A DNA stretch of 64,000 bases from Zophobihabitans entericus (GTDB lineage: Bacteria; Pseudomonadota; Gammaproteobacteria; Enterobacterales; Orbaceae): contig NZ_CP050253.1 of NCBI RefSeq assembly GCF_011745665.1, positions 2,145,418-2,209,417 on the forward strand, given 5' to 3'. Below the pieces are notes generated by a model. It saw only the letters and a program-made list of their open reading frames with translations, searched no databases and was not told the origin of the DNA. This document shows, one piece after another, positions 22,304 through 33,495 of this stretch (its first letter is position 1; the number at the start of each line of letters is the position of its first letter). Position numbers and translations under genes: made by a program.

Positions 22304-22780
22304 TTATTTACTGGCCTGCTTCAGGTAATTTAACACAACCTCATGGTGATTACTGGTTTTAAAATCATCAAAGACTTTTTCTACTGTACCATTTGCACTG
22401 ATTAAAAAACTAATACGGTGAATACCATCATAGGTTTTACCCATAAACTCTTTTTGTCCCCATACACCAAACTTTTCTGCCACTTCATGGCTTTCATCAG
22501 AAAGCAGGGTGAAGTTTAAAAGATCCTTCTCAACAAAACGAGAAAGTTTTTCTGGTTTATCTGTACTGATGCCAAGGATTGCTACGTTATACTTAGCGAA
22601 ATCATCAAAGTTATCACGTAGGTTACACGCCTGTACTGTACAACCTGGGGTCATTGCTTTTGGATAAAAGTAAATAAGAACACGTTGTCCTTTAAATTCT
22701 TTTAAACTAACAAGTTCGCCATCCTGATCAGGAAGAGAAAACTGAGGTGCTTTTTCACCTTCGGATAGTGGTTTAATCAT
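22304..22780 (-). CDS. bcp: Thiol peroxidase Bcp (peroxiredoxin Q type)
   Basis: Bcp reduces hydrogen peroxide and organic hydroperoxides with electrons from thioredoxin. Of its 158 residues (E. coli 156), the peroxidatic cysteine is Cys47 in MTPGCTVQACNLRD and the resolving cysteine is Cys52, the C-x4-C arrangement of this group. The thioredoxin fold is otherwise intact (FYPKAMTPGC, LGISTDKPEKLSRF). It is downstream of hemL on the same strand with a 69-bp gap; no functional link is implied. Confidence 0.95.
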   Translation of the reverse strand: MIKPLSEGEKAPQFSLPDQDGELVSLKEFKGQRVLIYFYPKAMTPGCTVQACNLRDNFDDFAKYNVAILGISTDKPEKLSRFVEKDLLNFTLLSDESHEVAEKFGVWGQKEFMGKTYDGIHRISFLISANGTVEKVFDDFKTSNHHEVVLNYLKQASK

Positions 22781-22849
22781 AAAATACCTATAAATATTTT
22801 GTCTGAATAAATATTAATCTTGTGCTCTTTAGTAAGAACCCATGAAATT

Positions 22850-24130
22850 TTAAAGTGTTGCAAAAAAGTTTCTGGTTGTATCAATCGTATGATTGATCTC
22901 TTCTTCCGTATGAGCCAGAGACATAAATCCAGCTTCAAACGCTGATGGTGCGAAGTATACACCGTTGTCTAACATATAGTGATAAAATTTTTTAAATAAT
23001 TCCACGTCTGATGACATTACATCCTGATATGTAACAACTTCTGGTCGATTGGTAAAGAAAATACCAAACATCGCCCCTACATTATTGATAACCATCGGAA
23101 TATTATATTCCTGAGCAACCTGACGTAATCCATTACAAAGCATCTCAGTCAGTTCATTGAGTTGTTCATAAACCCCAGTCTGAGTAAGTTGCGTCAAACA
23201 TTCATATCCAGCAGCCATAGCAATTGGATTACCTGAAAGGGTTCCAGCCTGATAGATAGGACCAGTTGGTGCTAGTTGCTGCATAATATCTGCGCGACCA
23301 CCAAAAGCACCTACAGGCATACCACCACCAATAATTTTGCCTAAACAAGTTAAGTCCGGTCTGATATTGTAATAATCCTGAGCACCACCTAAAGCCACAC
23401 GGAATCCTGTCATTACTTCATCGATAATCAGCAAAGCGCCATATTGGTCACAAAGTGTACGTAAACCCTGTAAAAACTCAGGTTTAGCTGGAACACAGTT
23501 CATATTACCGGCGACCGGTTCAATAATAATACAAGCGATTTCATCGGGATATTGCTCAAAAGCTTGTTTTACTGATTCAAGATCATTGTAGTTACAAACC
23601 AATGTGTGTTTGACAAAATCAGCAGGTACCCCAGGAGAAGTCGGGTTACCAAAAGTCAGAGCACCAGAACCGGCTTTAACCAGCAGATAGTCTGCATGAC
23701 CATGATAGCAGCCTTCAAATTTGATGATTTTATCCCGTCCGGTAAAACCACGCGCAACACGAATAGCACTCATGGTTGCTTCTGTACCAGAGTTAACCAT
23801 ACGCAGCATTTCAATTGATGGCATAATCTCAGTGACCAGTTCTGCTAGTTTTACTTCCATAGCGGTTGGGGCACCAAAGCTAAGACCATGTTTCATGGCT
23901 TTATAAACTGCACTGGCAATATTAGGATTGTTATGACCAAGAATCATCGGTCCCCAAGAGCCAACATAATCAATATAGGCTTTCCCATCCACATCATAGA
24001 TATAAGCACCATCAGCACTTTCAATAAATAGTGGGGTACCGCCCACACCATTAAAAGCACGTACAGGAGAGTTAACTCCACCCGGCATGACTGTAATTGC
24101 TTCCTGATATAAGCTCTCTGACTTATTCAT
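22850..24130 (-). CDS. hemL: Glutamate-1-semialdehyde 2,1-aminomutase HemL
   Basis: HemL converts glutamate-1-semialdehyde to 5-aminolevulinate, the second step of the C5 heme pathway. It is a class III PLP aminotransferase-fold protein of 426 residues (E. coli 426). It starts [26 protein letters not shown], has the conserved [20 protein letters not shown], and the PLP lysine in [18 protein letters not shown]. The C-terminus [15 protein letters not shown] is complete. It is divergent from erpA, as in E. coli and relatives. Confidence 0.97.
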   Translation of the reverse strand: MNKSESLYQEAITVMPGGVNSPVRAFNGVGGTPLFIESADGAYIYDVDGKAYIDYVGSWGPMILGHNNPNIASAVYKAMKHGLSFGAPTAMEVKLAELVTEIMPSIEMLRMVNSGTEATMSAIRVARGFTGRDKIIKFEGCYHGHADYLLVKAGSGALTFGNPTSPGVPADFVKHTLVCNYNDLESVKQAFEQYPDEIACIIIEPVAGNMNCVPAKPEFLQGLRTLCDQYGALLIIDEVMTGFRVALGGAQDYYNIRPDLTCLGKIIGGGMPVGAFGGRADIMQQLAPTGPIYQAGTLSGNPIAMAAGYECLTQLTQTGVYEQLNELTEMLCNGLRQVAQEYNIPMVINNVGAMFGIFFTNRPEVVTYQDVMSSDVELFKKFYHYMLDNGVYFAPSAFEAGFMSLAHTEEEINHTIDTTRNFFATL

Positions 24131-24303
24131 AATCTTAATGTCCCTAATATGATTGTTTTGCGGTATTTATCCATAAAACGCGGATAAGTTCAAGGGTTCA
24201 ATATACTATTTGTGCGATTAAAACTATTTGTAATTCCTTATTTGGTCATATCGTAAATTGGTTTATAATAGCAAATAGCACTTTTATTGATGTTGAGGAT
24301 ATT

Positions 24304-24642
24304 ATGAGTGACACACTACCACTAGAATTCACAGATGCTGCAGCTAAAAAAGTTAAAGATTTGATCTCTGATGAAGAGAATCCAAATCTAAAACTACGCG
24401 TATATATTACCGGCGGTGGTTGTAGTGGATTCCAATACGGCTTCACATTTGATGAAAAAACTAATGATGACGATTTAACCATTGAAAAAGATGGCGTAGC
24501 ACTTGTTGTTGATCCGATGAGTCTGCAATATTTAATTGGTGGCATTATCGACTACACAGAAGGGCTTCAGGGTTCACGTTTTATCGTGAATAATCCTAAT
24601 GCTACAACAACTTGTGGCTGTGGCTCATCGTTTAGCGTTTAA
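24304..24642 (+). CDS. erpA: A-type iron-sulfur carrier ErpA
   Basis: ErpA delivers Fe-S clusters to apo-proteins, essential for respiratory isoprenoid synthesis enzymes in E. coli. The 112-residue protein (E. coli 114) has the three conserved cysteines of A-type carriers: one in [11 protein letters not shown] and two in TTCGCGSSF at the C-terminus. It is divergent from hemL and followed by the FMN riboswitch region of ribB. Confidence 0.96.
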   Translation: MSDTLPLEFTDAAAKKVKDLISDEENPNLKLRVYITGGGCSGFQYGFTFDEKTNDDDLTIEKDGVALVVDPMSLQYLIGGIIDYTEGLQGSRFIVNNPNATTTCGCGSSFSV

Positions 24643-24730
24643 CCAAATAAACCGTAATTAATCCATAGAAATATTGCGGTTTTATGTCGTTCATATTATA
24701 GTTTATATCTCATTAGCACTGCTAATGTAT

Positions 24731-24870
24731 TCTCAGGGCGGGGTGTAAGTCCCCACCGGTGGTTATAGCCCACGAGCGCTTAGTTTTTTAAGGTATATTA
24801 TTAAAAACTAAGGTCAGCAGATTTGGTGAAATTCCAAGGCCGACAGTTAAAGTCTGGATGAAAGAGAGTA
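24731..24870 (+). promoter_or_regulatory. FMN riboswitch (RFN element)
   Basis: Hallmarks of the RFN aptamer appear in order: CAGGGCGGGGTG at the start, CCCCACCGGTGG, AGCCCACGAGCGC, a variable stem (CTTAGTTTTT pairing with AAAAACTAAG), GGTCAGCAGATTTGGTGA, ATTCCAAGGCCGACAG, and the closing GTCTGGATGAAAGAGA. It lies 85 bases upstream of the ribB start, where it represses the gene when FMN is abundant. Confidence 0.96.
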
Positions 24871-24955
24871 GCTTATATAGTCATGTCTATTTTTTGTTCT
24901 TAAGCTAATCACTAGCCCTGGTTCTGGTATTTTTATATTTATTGAGGTTTTTACC

Positions 24956-25612
24956 ATGAATCAGTCTACCCATAATCATTTTGATTTAAAAGAATTCGGC
25001 AATCCAAAAGAGCGTGTTGAACAGGCACTTGCTTCGCTACGTGCAGGTAAAGGTGTACTTGTTTTAGATGATGAAGATCGTGAGAACGAAGGAGATATCA
25101 TCTGGGCGGCAGAAACCATTACTCCGGCGCAAATGGCACTCACTATTCGCTACGGTAGTGGGATTGTGTGTTTATGTTTACCCAAAGCTCGTTGTGAGCA
25201 ATTAGATATTCCAATGATGGTAACCAATAATACCAGTAAAAATCAGACAGCTTTTACTGTGAGTATCGAAGCAGCAGAAGGTGTAACTACTGGTGTTTCT
25301 GCCGCTGATCGCGTCACGACAATTAAAGCAGCGATTGCGACCAATGCTAAGCCATCAGATTTAAGCAGACCAGGTCATGTTTATCCACTGGTTGCCCGTG
25401 AAGGTGGGGTATTAACCCGTCGTGGGCACACAGAGGCTACGATTGATTTAGTCACTTTAGCTGGTTTCAAACCTGCTGGTGTACTTTGCGAACTGACTAA
25501 TGATGATGGTACTATGGCAAGAGCGCCGGAAGTGGTTGCCTTTGCCAAAGCTCACCATATGCCGGTTGTGACAATTGAAGATATTGTGCTGTTTTTAAAA
25601 GACAGAGCATAG
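24956..25612 (+). CDS. ribB: 3,4-dihydroxy-2-butanone-4-phosphate synthase RibB
   Basis: RibB converts ribulose 5-phosphate to the four-carbon precursor of riboflavin plus formate. The 218-residue protein (E. coli 217) is the stand-alone form without a GTP cyclohydrolase II fusion. Active-site motifs are [14 protein letters not shown], the substrate loop TGVSAADR and HTEATIDL near the C-terminus. It is controlled by the FMN riboswitch just upstream. No other rib gene is in the window, as in the scattered enteric arrangement. Confidence 0.97.
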   Translation: MNQSTHNHFDLKEFGNPKERVEQALASLRAGKGVLVLDDEDRENEGDIIWAAETITPAQMALTIRYGSGIVCLCLPKARCEQLDIPMMVTNNTSKNQTAFTVSIEAAEGVTTGVSAADRVTTIKAAIATNAKPSDLSRPGHVYPLVAREGGVLTRRGHTEATIDLVTLAGFKPAGVLCELTNDDGTMARAPEVVAFAKAHHMPVVTIEDIVLFLKDRA

Positions 25613-25812
25613 TTCCAATTCAAAGAAAAAAGTCAGATTCAGTAGGTTATCTGGCTTTAAATTCAAAGGTGACTTGCAAATTAATTTAACATCACTGTTT
25701 AAAATGAAGAGAGTGATGATTTATTGCGAGTCACTTCGCACTATTAATCCATCTTCAGTCAATATTTTTAATATGAATACATACTTATTGCTATGTTTTT
25801 TATATTTGATAA

Positions 25813-27504
<1,692 letters not shown>

Positions 27505-27603
27505 GTGAATTCTAAAAATTGAATTGATTGACCTGAGAGCAAATAACTGTAGTGATATATTTGATATGGTTCTATCGGAATTATATATAAAAGTATTTTG
27601 GTG

Positions 27604-28014
27604 TTATTGATTATCAAACCAACTTTCTAAAATAATTACCGCTGATGTAGCATCAACATGGCCTTTATTTAACGCCCGGTAGCCACCTGATTCAAATATA
27701 TGAGATTTGGCTTCAACAGTAGTTAAACGTTCATCCTGTAGATGAACCTGATAACCAAAGCGACCATGGAGCCGGTTAGCAAACTTTTTGGCTCTTTCTG
27801 TCAGGGGTTGTTCTGTTCCATCCATATTTAAAGGAAGTCCAACGACTAAATAATCGGGTTGCCACTCTTTCAGAACTTTTTCTATTTTCTGCCAGTCAGG
27901 GATACCATCTCTGGCTTTAAAAGCAGTGAGTGGGCGAGCTGTTTTAGTGATATCTTGTCCAATGGCAGCACCGATACTACCGGTACCAAAATCAAAAGCA
28001 ATCACAGTGGCCAT
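27604..28014 (-). CDS. ruvX: RuvX/YqgF RNase H-fold nuclease
   Basis: YqgF/RuvX is an RNase H-fold protein named as a putative Holliday-junction resolvase, and is also linked to processing of the 5' end of pre-16S rRNA. The 136-residue protein (E. coli 138) has the catalytic aspartate in [12 protein letters not shown], the glutamate in DERLTTVEA and the final aspartate in [12 protein letters not shown]. The start shares one base with the stop of yqgE (TGATG), showing translational coupling. Confidence 0.95.
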   Translation of the reverse strand: MATVIAFDFGTGSIGAAIGQDITKTARPLTAFKARDGIPDWQKIEKVLKEWQPDYLVVGLPLNMDGTEQPLTERAKKFANRLHGRFGYQVHLQDERLTTVEAKSHIFESGGYRALNKGHVDATSAVIILESWFDNQ

Positions 28015-28571
28015 CAGGCTTTGCCCATCTGAGAAGAGATTGTGGCAATATTAATACCCAGTTTCTCAGCTGCTTTTTGCCAGCGCTGTTCAATCGCAAC
28101 ATCAAAGATAATGCTCGGATCAGCTTTTATCACCAGCCAATCGTTTTCTACGATCTCTTTTTCTAGTTGTTGTTCCTGCCAGCCTGAGTAACCTAAAGAG
28201 AGAAAAATATTCTGTGGCTGATTAGACGTTCCAATTGAGCGTAGTAAATCAAGAGAAGTGGTTACCATCACATCATCTGAAATACGAATACTGGATGAAA
28301 AATTAGATTGCGGTGTATGTAAAATGAATCCTTGTTCTTCGGCAATAGGTCCGCCATTGAAAACGGGTTGTTCTAATTCGGCACACTGAGTAGCCGGAAT
28401 AATATCTAAGCGATTAAGGACAGTTTCAACATTAAGATCATCAATCGGTTTATTGATGATGATCCCCATCGCTCCCTCATTATTATGCTCGCAGATATAG
28501 ACCACTGACTGGGCAAAGAGTGGGTCACCTAAAGAGGGCATTGCAATCAAAAAATGATCTTTTAAGTTCAT
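28014..28571 (-). CDS. yqgE: UPF0301/AlgH family protein YqgE
   Basis: This is a 185-residue protein (E. coli 187) of the UPF0301/DUF179 family. It starts [30 protein letters not shown] and keeps [16 protein letters not shown] and SLGYSGW, all typical of the family. The molecular function is not established; Pseudomonas AlgH is a relative. It lies between gshB and ruvX, the conserved enteric order gshB-yqgE-ruvX. Confidence 0.94.
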   Translation of the reverse strand: MNLKDHFLIAMPSLGDPLFAQSVVYICEHNNEGAMGIIINKPIDDLNVETVLNRLDIIPATQCAELEQPVFNGGPIAEEQGFILHTPQSNFSSSIRISDDVMVTTSLDLLRSIGTSNQPQNIFLSLGYSGWQEQQLEKEIVENDWLVIKADPSIIFDVAIEQRWQKAAEKLGINIATISSQMGKA

Positions 28572-28595
28572 ATAGTTTTATATTATTTTCAATGA

Positions 28596-29552
28596 TTAAG
28601 AACGCAGTTTAATGCGTTGTTCAATACTGTCCATTAACATACCCGTAATAGAAATATCCGGTTGTGCTTCTTGTATCTGACAAACACCCGTTGGGCTGGT
28701 TACGTTAATTTCAGTCAGTTTACTGCCAATAATGTCCAAACCAACAAAGATGAGCCCTTTTTGTTTTAAAACAGGGCTTAGTGCATTGGCAATTTTCCAG
28801 TCGTTTTCACTAAGCGGTCTGACTTCACCACGACCACCAGCCGCTAAATTTCCGCGTGTTTCACCTTGTTTAGGAATTCTGGCTAAACAATAAGGAACAG
28901 GTTGTCCGTCAATAATAATAACGCGTTTATCTCCATCACGAATATCCGGAATAAAATTTTGTGCCATACAGTAGCGGGTATTATTTTCGGTTAAAGTTTC
29001 GATGATAACGGAGAGATTTGGATCATCTTGTTTCACACGGAAAATTGATGTACCACCCATGCCATCAAGTGGTTTTAAGATAATATCACCATGTTTTTGG
29101 TGGAAATCACGAAGACGTTGTGTCTGACGTGTGACTAAAGTATCCGGAGTAAATTCGGCAAACCAGGCTGTATAAAGTTTCTCGTTACAGTCACGTAAAC
29201 TTTGTGGTTTATTGACAATTAAAGTTCCCAGATCCTCAGCACGCTCAAGAATATAAGTCGCATAAATAAATTCAGTATCAAATGGAGGATCTTTACGCAT
29301 TAAAATAACGTCTAAATCACCCAGAGAGATATCTTGCTCTTCATGAAAATCAAACCAGTGCTCAGCATTTTTTTGTACTGTAAGGCGTTTTGTCGTGGCG
29401 TAAGGCTGACCTAAATGTAAATAGAGATCATTCATTTCCATGTAGTGAATCTCATAACCACGGCACTGAGCTTCCAGCAGCATGGCAAAACTGGTGTCTT
29501 TTTTAATATTTACTTCACTGATTGGATCCATAACGATGCCAAGCTTAATCAT
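28596..29552 (-). CDS. gshB: Glutathione synthetase GshB
   Basis: GshB is an ATP-grasp ligase joining gamma-glutamylcysteine and glycine to make glutathione. The protein has 318 residues (E. coli 316). Conserved parts are the start MIKLGIVMDPI, MRKDPPFDTEFIYATY, the ATP-binding KPLDGMGGTSIF, DGDKRVIIIDGQPVPYCLARIP and NLAAGGRGEVRPL, and the Mg-binding GLDIIGSKLTEINVTSPTG. It forms a tight group with rsmE upstream (9-bp gap) and yqgE downstream. Confidence 0.97.
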   Translation of the reverse strand: MIKLGIVMDPISEVNIKKDTSFAMLLEAQCRGYEIHYMEMNDLYLHLGQPYATTKRLTVQKNAEHWFDFHEEQDISLGDLDVILMRKDPPFDTEFIYATYILERAEDLGTLIVNKPQSLRDCNEKLYTAWFAEFTPDTLVTRQTQRLRDFHQKHGDIILKPLDGMGGTSIFRVKQDDPNLSVIIETLTENNTRYCMAQNFIPDIRDGDKRVIIIDGQPVPYCLARIPKQGETRGNLAAGGRGEVRPLSENDWKIANALSPVLKQKGLIFVGLDIIGSKLTEINVTSPTGVCQIQEAQPDISITGMLMDSIEQRIKLRS

Positions 29553-29561
29553 ATAAACTCC

Positions 29562-30299
29562 TTAACCAAGGTCACCAAATCTGACCTGTAATGCTGTAAT
29601 TGCTGTTAAAGCAGCAGTTTCCGTACGTAATATTCTTGATCCTAATAAGATATCAGTAAAATCATACTTTGTCGTCATGGTGATTTCATCTTCTGACAAC
29701 CCACCCTCAGGACCAATTAATAAATAAATGGTATTACTTGTTAGCGTGAGACCATTTACACCGGATTTTGCTCGAGGATGGAGATTAAGTTTTAAGCTAT
29801 CTGTTAGGTCAGTATTTAAGCTCTGACACCACTCTTCCAGCTGCATAACCGGATTAATTGTGGGAACAACATTCCTACCACATTGTTCACAGGCTGAAAT
29901 AGCAATTTTTTGCCATTGTTGCTGTTTCTTTTCTAATCTTTCAGCATCAAGCTTCACGCCACAACGTTCAGAAAATAGGGGGGTAATGGTGTTTACTCCA
30001 AGTTCAACTGATTTTTGGATGGTGAACTCCATTTTTTCACCACGTGAGATAACCTGACCTAAATGGAGATTAAGTGGGGATTCCCGATTATCTAAAATAC
30101 GTTGTGTGGTCTGTGCTGTTGCGGATTTCTTATTAACTTCAATAAGTTTGGCCGGGTAAATATAATTACTACCATCAAACAGTATTACTTCATCACCTTG
30201 CTTCATGCGCAGTACACGAATGGCATGATTAAATGCATCGTCATCCAGTAAAATCTGGTTATTTTCAGAAAGAGGTTGTGAGTGATAGAGTCGGGTCAT
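29562..30299 (-). CDS. rsmE: 16S rRNA m3U1498 methyltransferase RsmE
   Basis: RsmE methylates N3 of U1498 in 16S rRNA. The frame is open from 30329, but the family alignment begins at [10 protein letters not shown] (30299), giving 245 residues (E. coli 243). The SPOUT trefoil-knot parts are intact: [46 protein letters not shown] and [20 protein letters not shown]. It is the first gene of the group rsmE-gshB-yqgE-ruvX and is divergent from folB. Confidence 0.95.
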   Translation of the reverse strand: MTRLYHSQPLSENNQILLDDDAFNHAIRVLRMKQGDEVILFDGSNYIYPAKLIEVNKKSATAQTTQRILDNRESPLNLHLGQVISRGEKMEFTIQKSVELGVNTITPLFSERCGVKLDAERLEKKQQQWQKIAISACEQCGRNVVPTINPVMQLEEWCQSLNTDLTDSLKLNLHPRAKSGVNGLTLTSNTIYLLIGPEGGLSEDEITMTTKYDFTDILLGSRILRTETAALTAITALQVRFGDLG

Positions 30300-30454
30300 A
30301 ACTAAGTCTTCGCCAGAACAAATAAACAAGAATTATAACGTAAATAAATTAAATAAGCGAAATTAGCGAATGATTATTGAAGTAGGTAATTCCTAACAAA
30401 TTATAAGCAATATCTAGTACACTATGAATATTTACAGATAAACAGGATTTTTTT

Positions 30455-30814
30455 ATGAGTGATAAAGTTTTCATTGAAGGGCTGACAGTTATTACCACTA
30501 TTGGTGCCTACGACTGGGAAAAGGATATCAAACAAAAGCTAGTGCTGGATATTGAAATGGATTTTGATAATCAACCTGCTGGTTTAAGTGACGATGTTAA
30601 TTTATGTCTGGATTATGCCAAAGTGAGTCAGGCTGTTATTTCTCATCTGGAAAATGGCCGTTTCGAACTGATTGAACGAGTAGCTGAAGAGATTGCTGTA
30701 CTGATTTTAACCCAGTTTTCTGTTACTAAAGTGAAAGTGAAAGTGAACAAACCGGGTGCTGTGGCTGAGGCTAAAAATGTTGCGGTTATGATTGAGCGTA
30801 CTGCAACACACTGA
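30455..30814 (+). CDS. folB: Dihydroneopterin aldolase FolB
   Basis: FolB cleaves dihydroneopterin to 6-hydroxymethyl-dihydropterin and glycolaldehyde in folate synthesis. The 119-residue protein (E. coli 122) keeps the catalytic and binding residues: VFIEGLTVITTIGAYDWEK, CLDYAKVSQAV, FELIERVAEEIA with its pterin-anchoring Glu, and VKVNKPGAVAEAKNVAV with the conserved Lys. It is a single gene upstream of the rhamnose locus but functionally separate from it. Confidence 0.95.
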   Translation: MSDKVFIEGLTVITTIGAYDWEKDIKQKLVLDIEMDFDNQPAGLSDDVNLCLDYAKVSQAVISHLENGRFELIERVAEEIAVLILTQFSVTKVKVKVNKPGAVAEAKNVAVMIERTATH

Positions 30815-30828
30815 ACAAAAGTATAATA

Positions 30829-30870
30829 CCAGAGAATTCTAGCTATCTGAATTTTCTGGTGTTATTTCCT
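30829..30870 (+). terminator. Possible terminator after folB
   Basis: CCAGAGAATTC can pair with GAATTTTCTGG with one mismatch, followed by a modest T-rich stretch. It separates folB from the rhaS control region, but the U-tract is weak. Confidence 0.4.
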
Positions 30871-30915
30871 GCCTTATTATTTTTTATACATACTTCCAAT
30901 AATTAACAGTGCAAA

Positions 30916-30931
30916 TGTGAACAACTGCACA
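30916..30931 (+). promoter_or_regulatory. CRP-like site upstream of rhaS
   Basis: TGTGA-ACAACT-GCACA differs from the CRP half-sites TGTGA-N6-TCACA at one position. It lies 130 bp upstream of rhaS. CRP activation of rhaSR is well established in E. coli, so catabolite control of this locus is likely. Confidence 0.65.
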
Positions 30932-30986
30932 ATATTCACAATTATTCGTTATTTTCTTTAATTTTTTACCAATAATTCTTTTCGGA

Positions 30987-31006
30987 TGACCTGTTGTTAA
31001 AGGTCA
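30987..31006. repeat. Inverted repeat in the rhaS leader
   Basis: TGACCT and AGGTCA are exact inverse complements separated by eight bases, 55 bp upstream of the rhaS start. It may be an operator half-site pair or an RNA hairpin. The assignment is open. Confidence 0.4.
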
Positions 31007-31060
31007 ACAAGATAAATTCTTCTTAGAATAAATTGAAAAGAGCATCAAAGGTGGAGAATT

Positions 31061-31885
31061 ATGGTTCAAAAACTATATAGCGATGATTTTTTTGTTTCTC
31101 ATGAACAGGCGATTGCCATTGAGCCAAGAGTTCCACAATATGCTTACCCTGAACATTTTCACGATTTTAATGAAATCGTTATCGTGACAGGTGGTAAGGG
31201 AATGCATATTTTAAATGGGAAACCCTATGATTTACACGCAGGAATGATTTTTTATATTGAAGCTGCCGATCACCATCTATATGAAAATGTAGACGATCTG
31301 GTATTAACCAATATTCTTTATCGTCATCCTGACAGCTTTCACTTCTTAAATAATATTAGTTCACTTTTACCTGATAGAGAAACTGAACCAGATACTCATT
31401 GGTGTCTGGATAAACGCAATTTTCAACAGGTACAAAAGGTGATTGATGAAATGGTTAATCAACGTAGTTTGCCAGCAGTACAAAAAGAGAGCCTTTTTTT
31501 GCAAATGCTAATTAGTTTGCAACAAGGACGTTATTTTGAACAAGGGCAAGGGAAAACAGAAGACCGTATACATCAGCTTCTACGCTGGCTAAAAATTCAT
31601 TTTTATGAAGAGATTGACTGGTTACAGCTGGCAGAAAAATTCTCTCTGTCTTTACGTACTTTACATCGCCATATGAAAAATGACACCGGTTATACACCAC
31701 AACGTTACTTAACCAAATTAAGATTATCAGAGGCTTATTATCAGCTCTGTCATACCGATAAAAGTATTACTCATATAGCGTTGGATTGTGGTTTCAATGA
31801 TAGCGCCTATTTTGCTACCAGTTTCAAAAATGAGTTTGAACTTACTCCCAGAGATTTACGAACTAAACCTCTGGTTCAAAATTAA
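31061..31885 (+). CDS. rhaS: AraC-family activator RhaS
   Basis: RhaS activates rhamnose catabolic promoters when L-rhamnose is bound. The 274-residue protein closely parallels E. coli RhaS (278). The N-terminal cupin has AIEPRVPQYAYPEHFHDFNEIVIV, against [24 protein letters not shown]. The C-terminal double helix-turn-helix has FSLSLRTLHRHMK and IALDCGFNDSAYFATSFKNEF. GGTGGAG precedes the ATG. It is followed by rhaR after 56 bases, with a CRP-like site in front. The gene order rhaS-rhaR is as in E. coli, but the downstream genes differ. Confidence 0.9.
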   Translation: MVQKLYSDDFFVSHEQAIAIEPRVPQYAYPEHFHDFNEIVIVTGGKGMHILNGKPYDLHAGMIFYIEAADHHLYENVDDLVLTNILYRHPDSFHFLNNISSLLPDRETEPDTHWCLDKRNFQQVQKVIDEMVNQRSLPAVQKESLFLQMLISLQQGRYFEQGQGKTEDRIHQLLRWLKIHFYEEIDWLQLAEKFSLSLRTLHRHMKNDTGYTPQRYLTKLRLSEAYYQLCHTDKSITHIALDCGFNDSAYFATSFKNEFELTPRDLRTKPLVQN

Positions 31886-31941
31886 TTATTTGGATAAAAC
31901 GGATTAATTTGAAATAAGTATCAAACTATTAAGGAACAGGT

Positions 31942-32787
31942 ATGAGCAAAATACTTCATCTGTCCAGTCAGGACTATTTTATTTCCTCCCTGAATACTAT
32001 TACTGTTGAGGAACGACGTAATCAGGAGCCATTTGCTTTGCATTCCCATGAATTTGATGAACTGGTGATCGTATCTGCAGGTCATGGTTTGCATGTCTGG
32101 AATGATATCTCTTACCCTATAACTTGTGGGGATATTTTCTATATTAATCATGATGATATACATAGTTATGAGTCAGTAAATAATCTGCGTCTGGATAACA
32201 TTCTGTACAAGCGCGAGCAGTTATCAGTGCTCTCGATTATTGAACACTATTTACCATCTAAAAAAGCACCGGAAGCAGAGCGGTTCTGGAAGATCAATCC
32301 TTCCTATTTAGAACAAATTAGTACCTTAATTGATAATCTGGCCAAAGAGGTTGAAAAACCAGAACCACTGTCAATTCATCTGGCTGAGTCACTCTTCTTA
32401 CAACTGGTGATTGTACTGTGTCGTTTTCGTTATCATCCTGACCAGATCACCACATCGTCAACGCATCAATTAGATATTCTGTTTTCTGTATTACACAACA
32501 ACATGGCTACTTCATTTAATTTAGAACTGTTTTGTGAACAACAACAGATCTCATCTCGTTCTCTAAGGCGTCTGTTTAAAGCTAAAACAGGTATGACTAT
32601 TAAAGGTTATTCTCAGCAGCTCAGAATGTGTAAGGCTATGAATTTATTGCGTAACTCAAAAGAATCAATTAGTACGATAGCAGCAGAATGTGGTTATGAC
32701 GATAGTAACTACTTTTCCTCTGCTTTTCATAAAGAAACTTCACTAACACCGTCGGAATATCGGTCCCGATTTATTGTTAGCAAATAA
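31942..32787 (+). CDS. rhaR: AraC-family activator RhaR
   Basis: RhaR is the rhamnose-responsive activator of the rhaSR operon itself. The 281-residue protein (E. coli 282) is paralogous to the preceding RhaS. Its cupin part includes ALHSHEFDELVIVSAGHGLHVWND and GDIFYINHDDIHSYESVNNL, close to E. coli RhaR. The DNA-binding part has ISSRSLRRLFKAKTGMTI and IAAECGYDDSNYFSSAFHKE. RhaR rather than a second RhaS is favoured by the GDIFYI/HSY motif and order. A ribosome site AAGGAAC precedes the ATG. Confidence 0.87.
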   Translation: MSKILHLSSQDYFISSLNTITVEERRNQEPFALHSHEFDELVIVSAGHGLHVWNDISYPITCGDIFYINHDDIHSYESVNNLRLDNILYKREQLSVLSIIEHYLPSKKAPEAERFWKINPSYLEQISTLIDNLAKEVEKPEPLSIHLAESLFLQLVIVLCRFRYHPDQITTSSTHQLDILFSVLHNNMATSFNLELFCEQQQISSRSLRRLFKAKTGMTIKGYSQQLRMCKAMNLLRNSKESISTIAAECGYDDSNYFSSAFHKETSLTPSEYRSRFIVSK

Positions 32788-32871
32788 GGTAATTGAAATT
32801 AAAAGGAGAATATGAATTTTGTGATCTGATTCTCAGGAGATTGTGTGACATGGACACGTTCTTATAAAAGT

Positions 32872-32888
32872 TGGCAGTGATTTCAAAG
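32872..32888. promoter_or_regulatory. Putative RhaS box upstream of the PTS operon
   Basis: Read on the minus strand the 17-mer is CTTTGAAATCACTGCCA. It shares 12 of 17 positions with a 17-mer near rhaA (CTTTCAATTGGTTGCCA), which in turn resembles the E. coli rhaBAD half-site with CTTTCCC and GGTTGCC. A second half-site at the expected spacing was not evident, so this stays tentative. Confidence 0.35.
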
Positions 32889-33004
32889 TATCTATTTATA
32901 TATGGATTAAATTAGAGATGACTTATTTATCTTAGAGATATGCCATTAAAACATAACTTATAACTAAGCTTATCTATTAGCTATAAAACAGGAGTTATCG
33001 ATTT

Positions 33005-33481
33005 ATGCAGTCAAAGATTTCTGAACAGTTTTTTACTAAATCATTAATTAATTTAAGTGGTAGTTTTCCGACTCAACAGGCATTTTTTGAGTCAGCACAT
33101 CAACATCTACATCAGCTTGGTTATGTTAATGAAAGTTATCTGCCTAATATCTTAATCAGAGAACAGGAATATCCAACAGGACTGGTTATGCCGACCATGA
33201 ATATTGCTATTCCTCATACTGATCCTTCTCACATCATAAAACCTTTTATCGCGGTGACAAAGCTCACCAGACCTATCACGTTTATGGAAATGGGTACGCT
33301 GGATAGCCCGGTTGATGTTGATTGGATCTTTGCCTTAGGTGTCACTGATGGTGAGCATCAGGTGTGCCTGCTTCAGGCTTTGATGCAATTTTTCTGTAAT
33401 GAAGAGAATGTGAATACCTTGAAGAAACTGAATTCAGTTGATGAAATTTATCATTTTTTAAAAGAACGTATTAGCCAATAA
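33005..33481 (+). CDS. PTS EIIA component, fructose/galactitol type
   Basis: This 158-residue cytoplasmic phosphocarrier of the PTS EIIA type 2 fold takes phosphate from HPr and passes it to EIIB. The phosphorylated histidine is His71 in MNIAIPHTDPSH, a clear family signature. AGGAG precedes the ATG. It is the first gene of the run IIA-rhaD-IIB-IIC-dehydrogenase. Split A, B and C proteins are typical of the galactitol (Gat) family. The sugar cannot be read from this subunit; context suggests a 6-deoxyhexose, deoxyketose or related polyol. Confidence 0.88.
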   Translation: MQSKISEQFFTKSLINLSGSFPTQQAFFESAHQHLHQLGYVNESYLPNILIREQEYPTGLVMPTMNIAIPHTDPSHIIKPFIAVTKLTRPITFMEMGTLDSPVDVDWIFALGVTDGEHQVCLLQALMQFFCNEENVNTLKKLNSVDEIYHFLKERISQ

Positions 33482-33495
33482 CTAAGGGGACCAAG

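Noticed and set aside
32847-32861. CRP site upstream of PTS IIA (TGTGACATGGACACG)
   Set aside because: Only the left half matches; the right half does not fit TCACA at the proper spacing.
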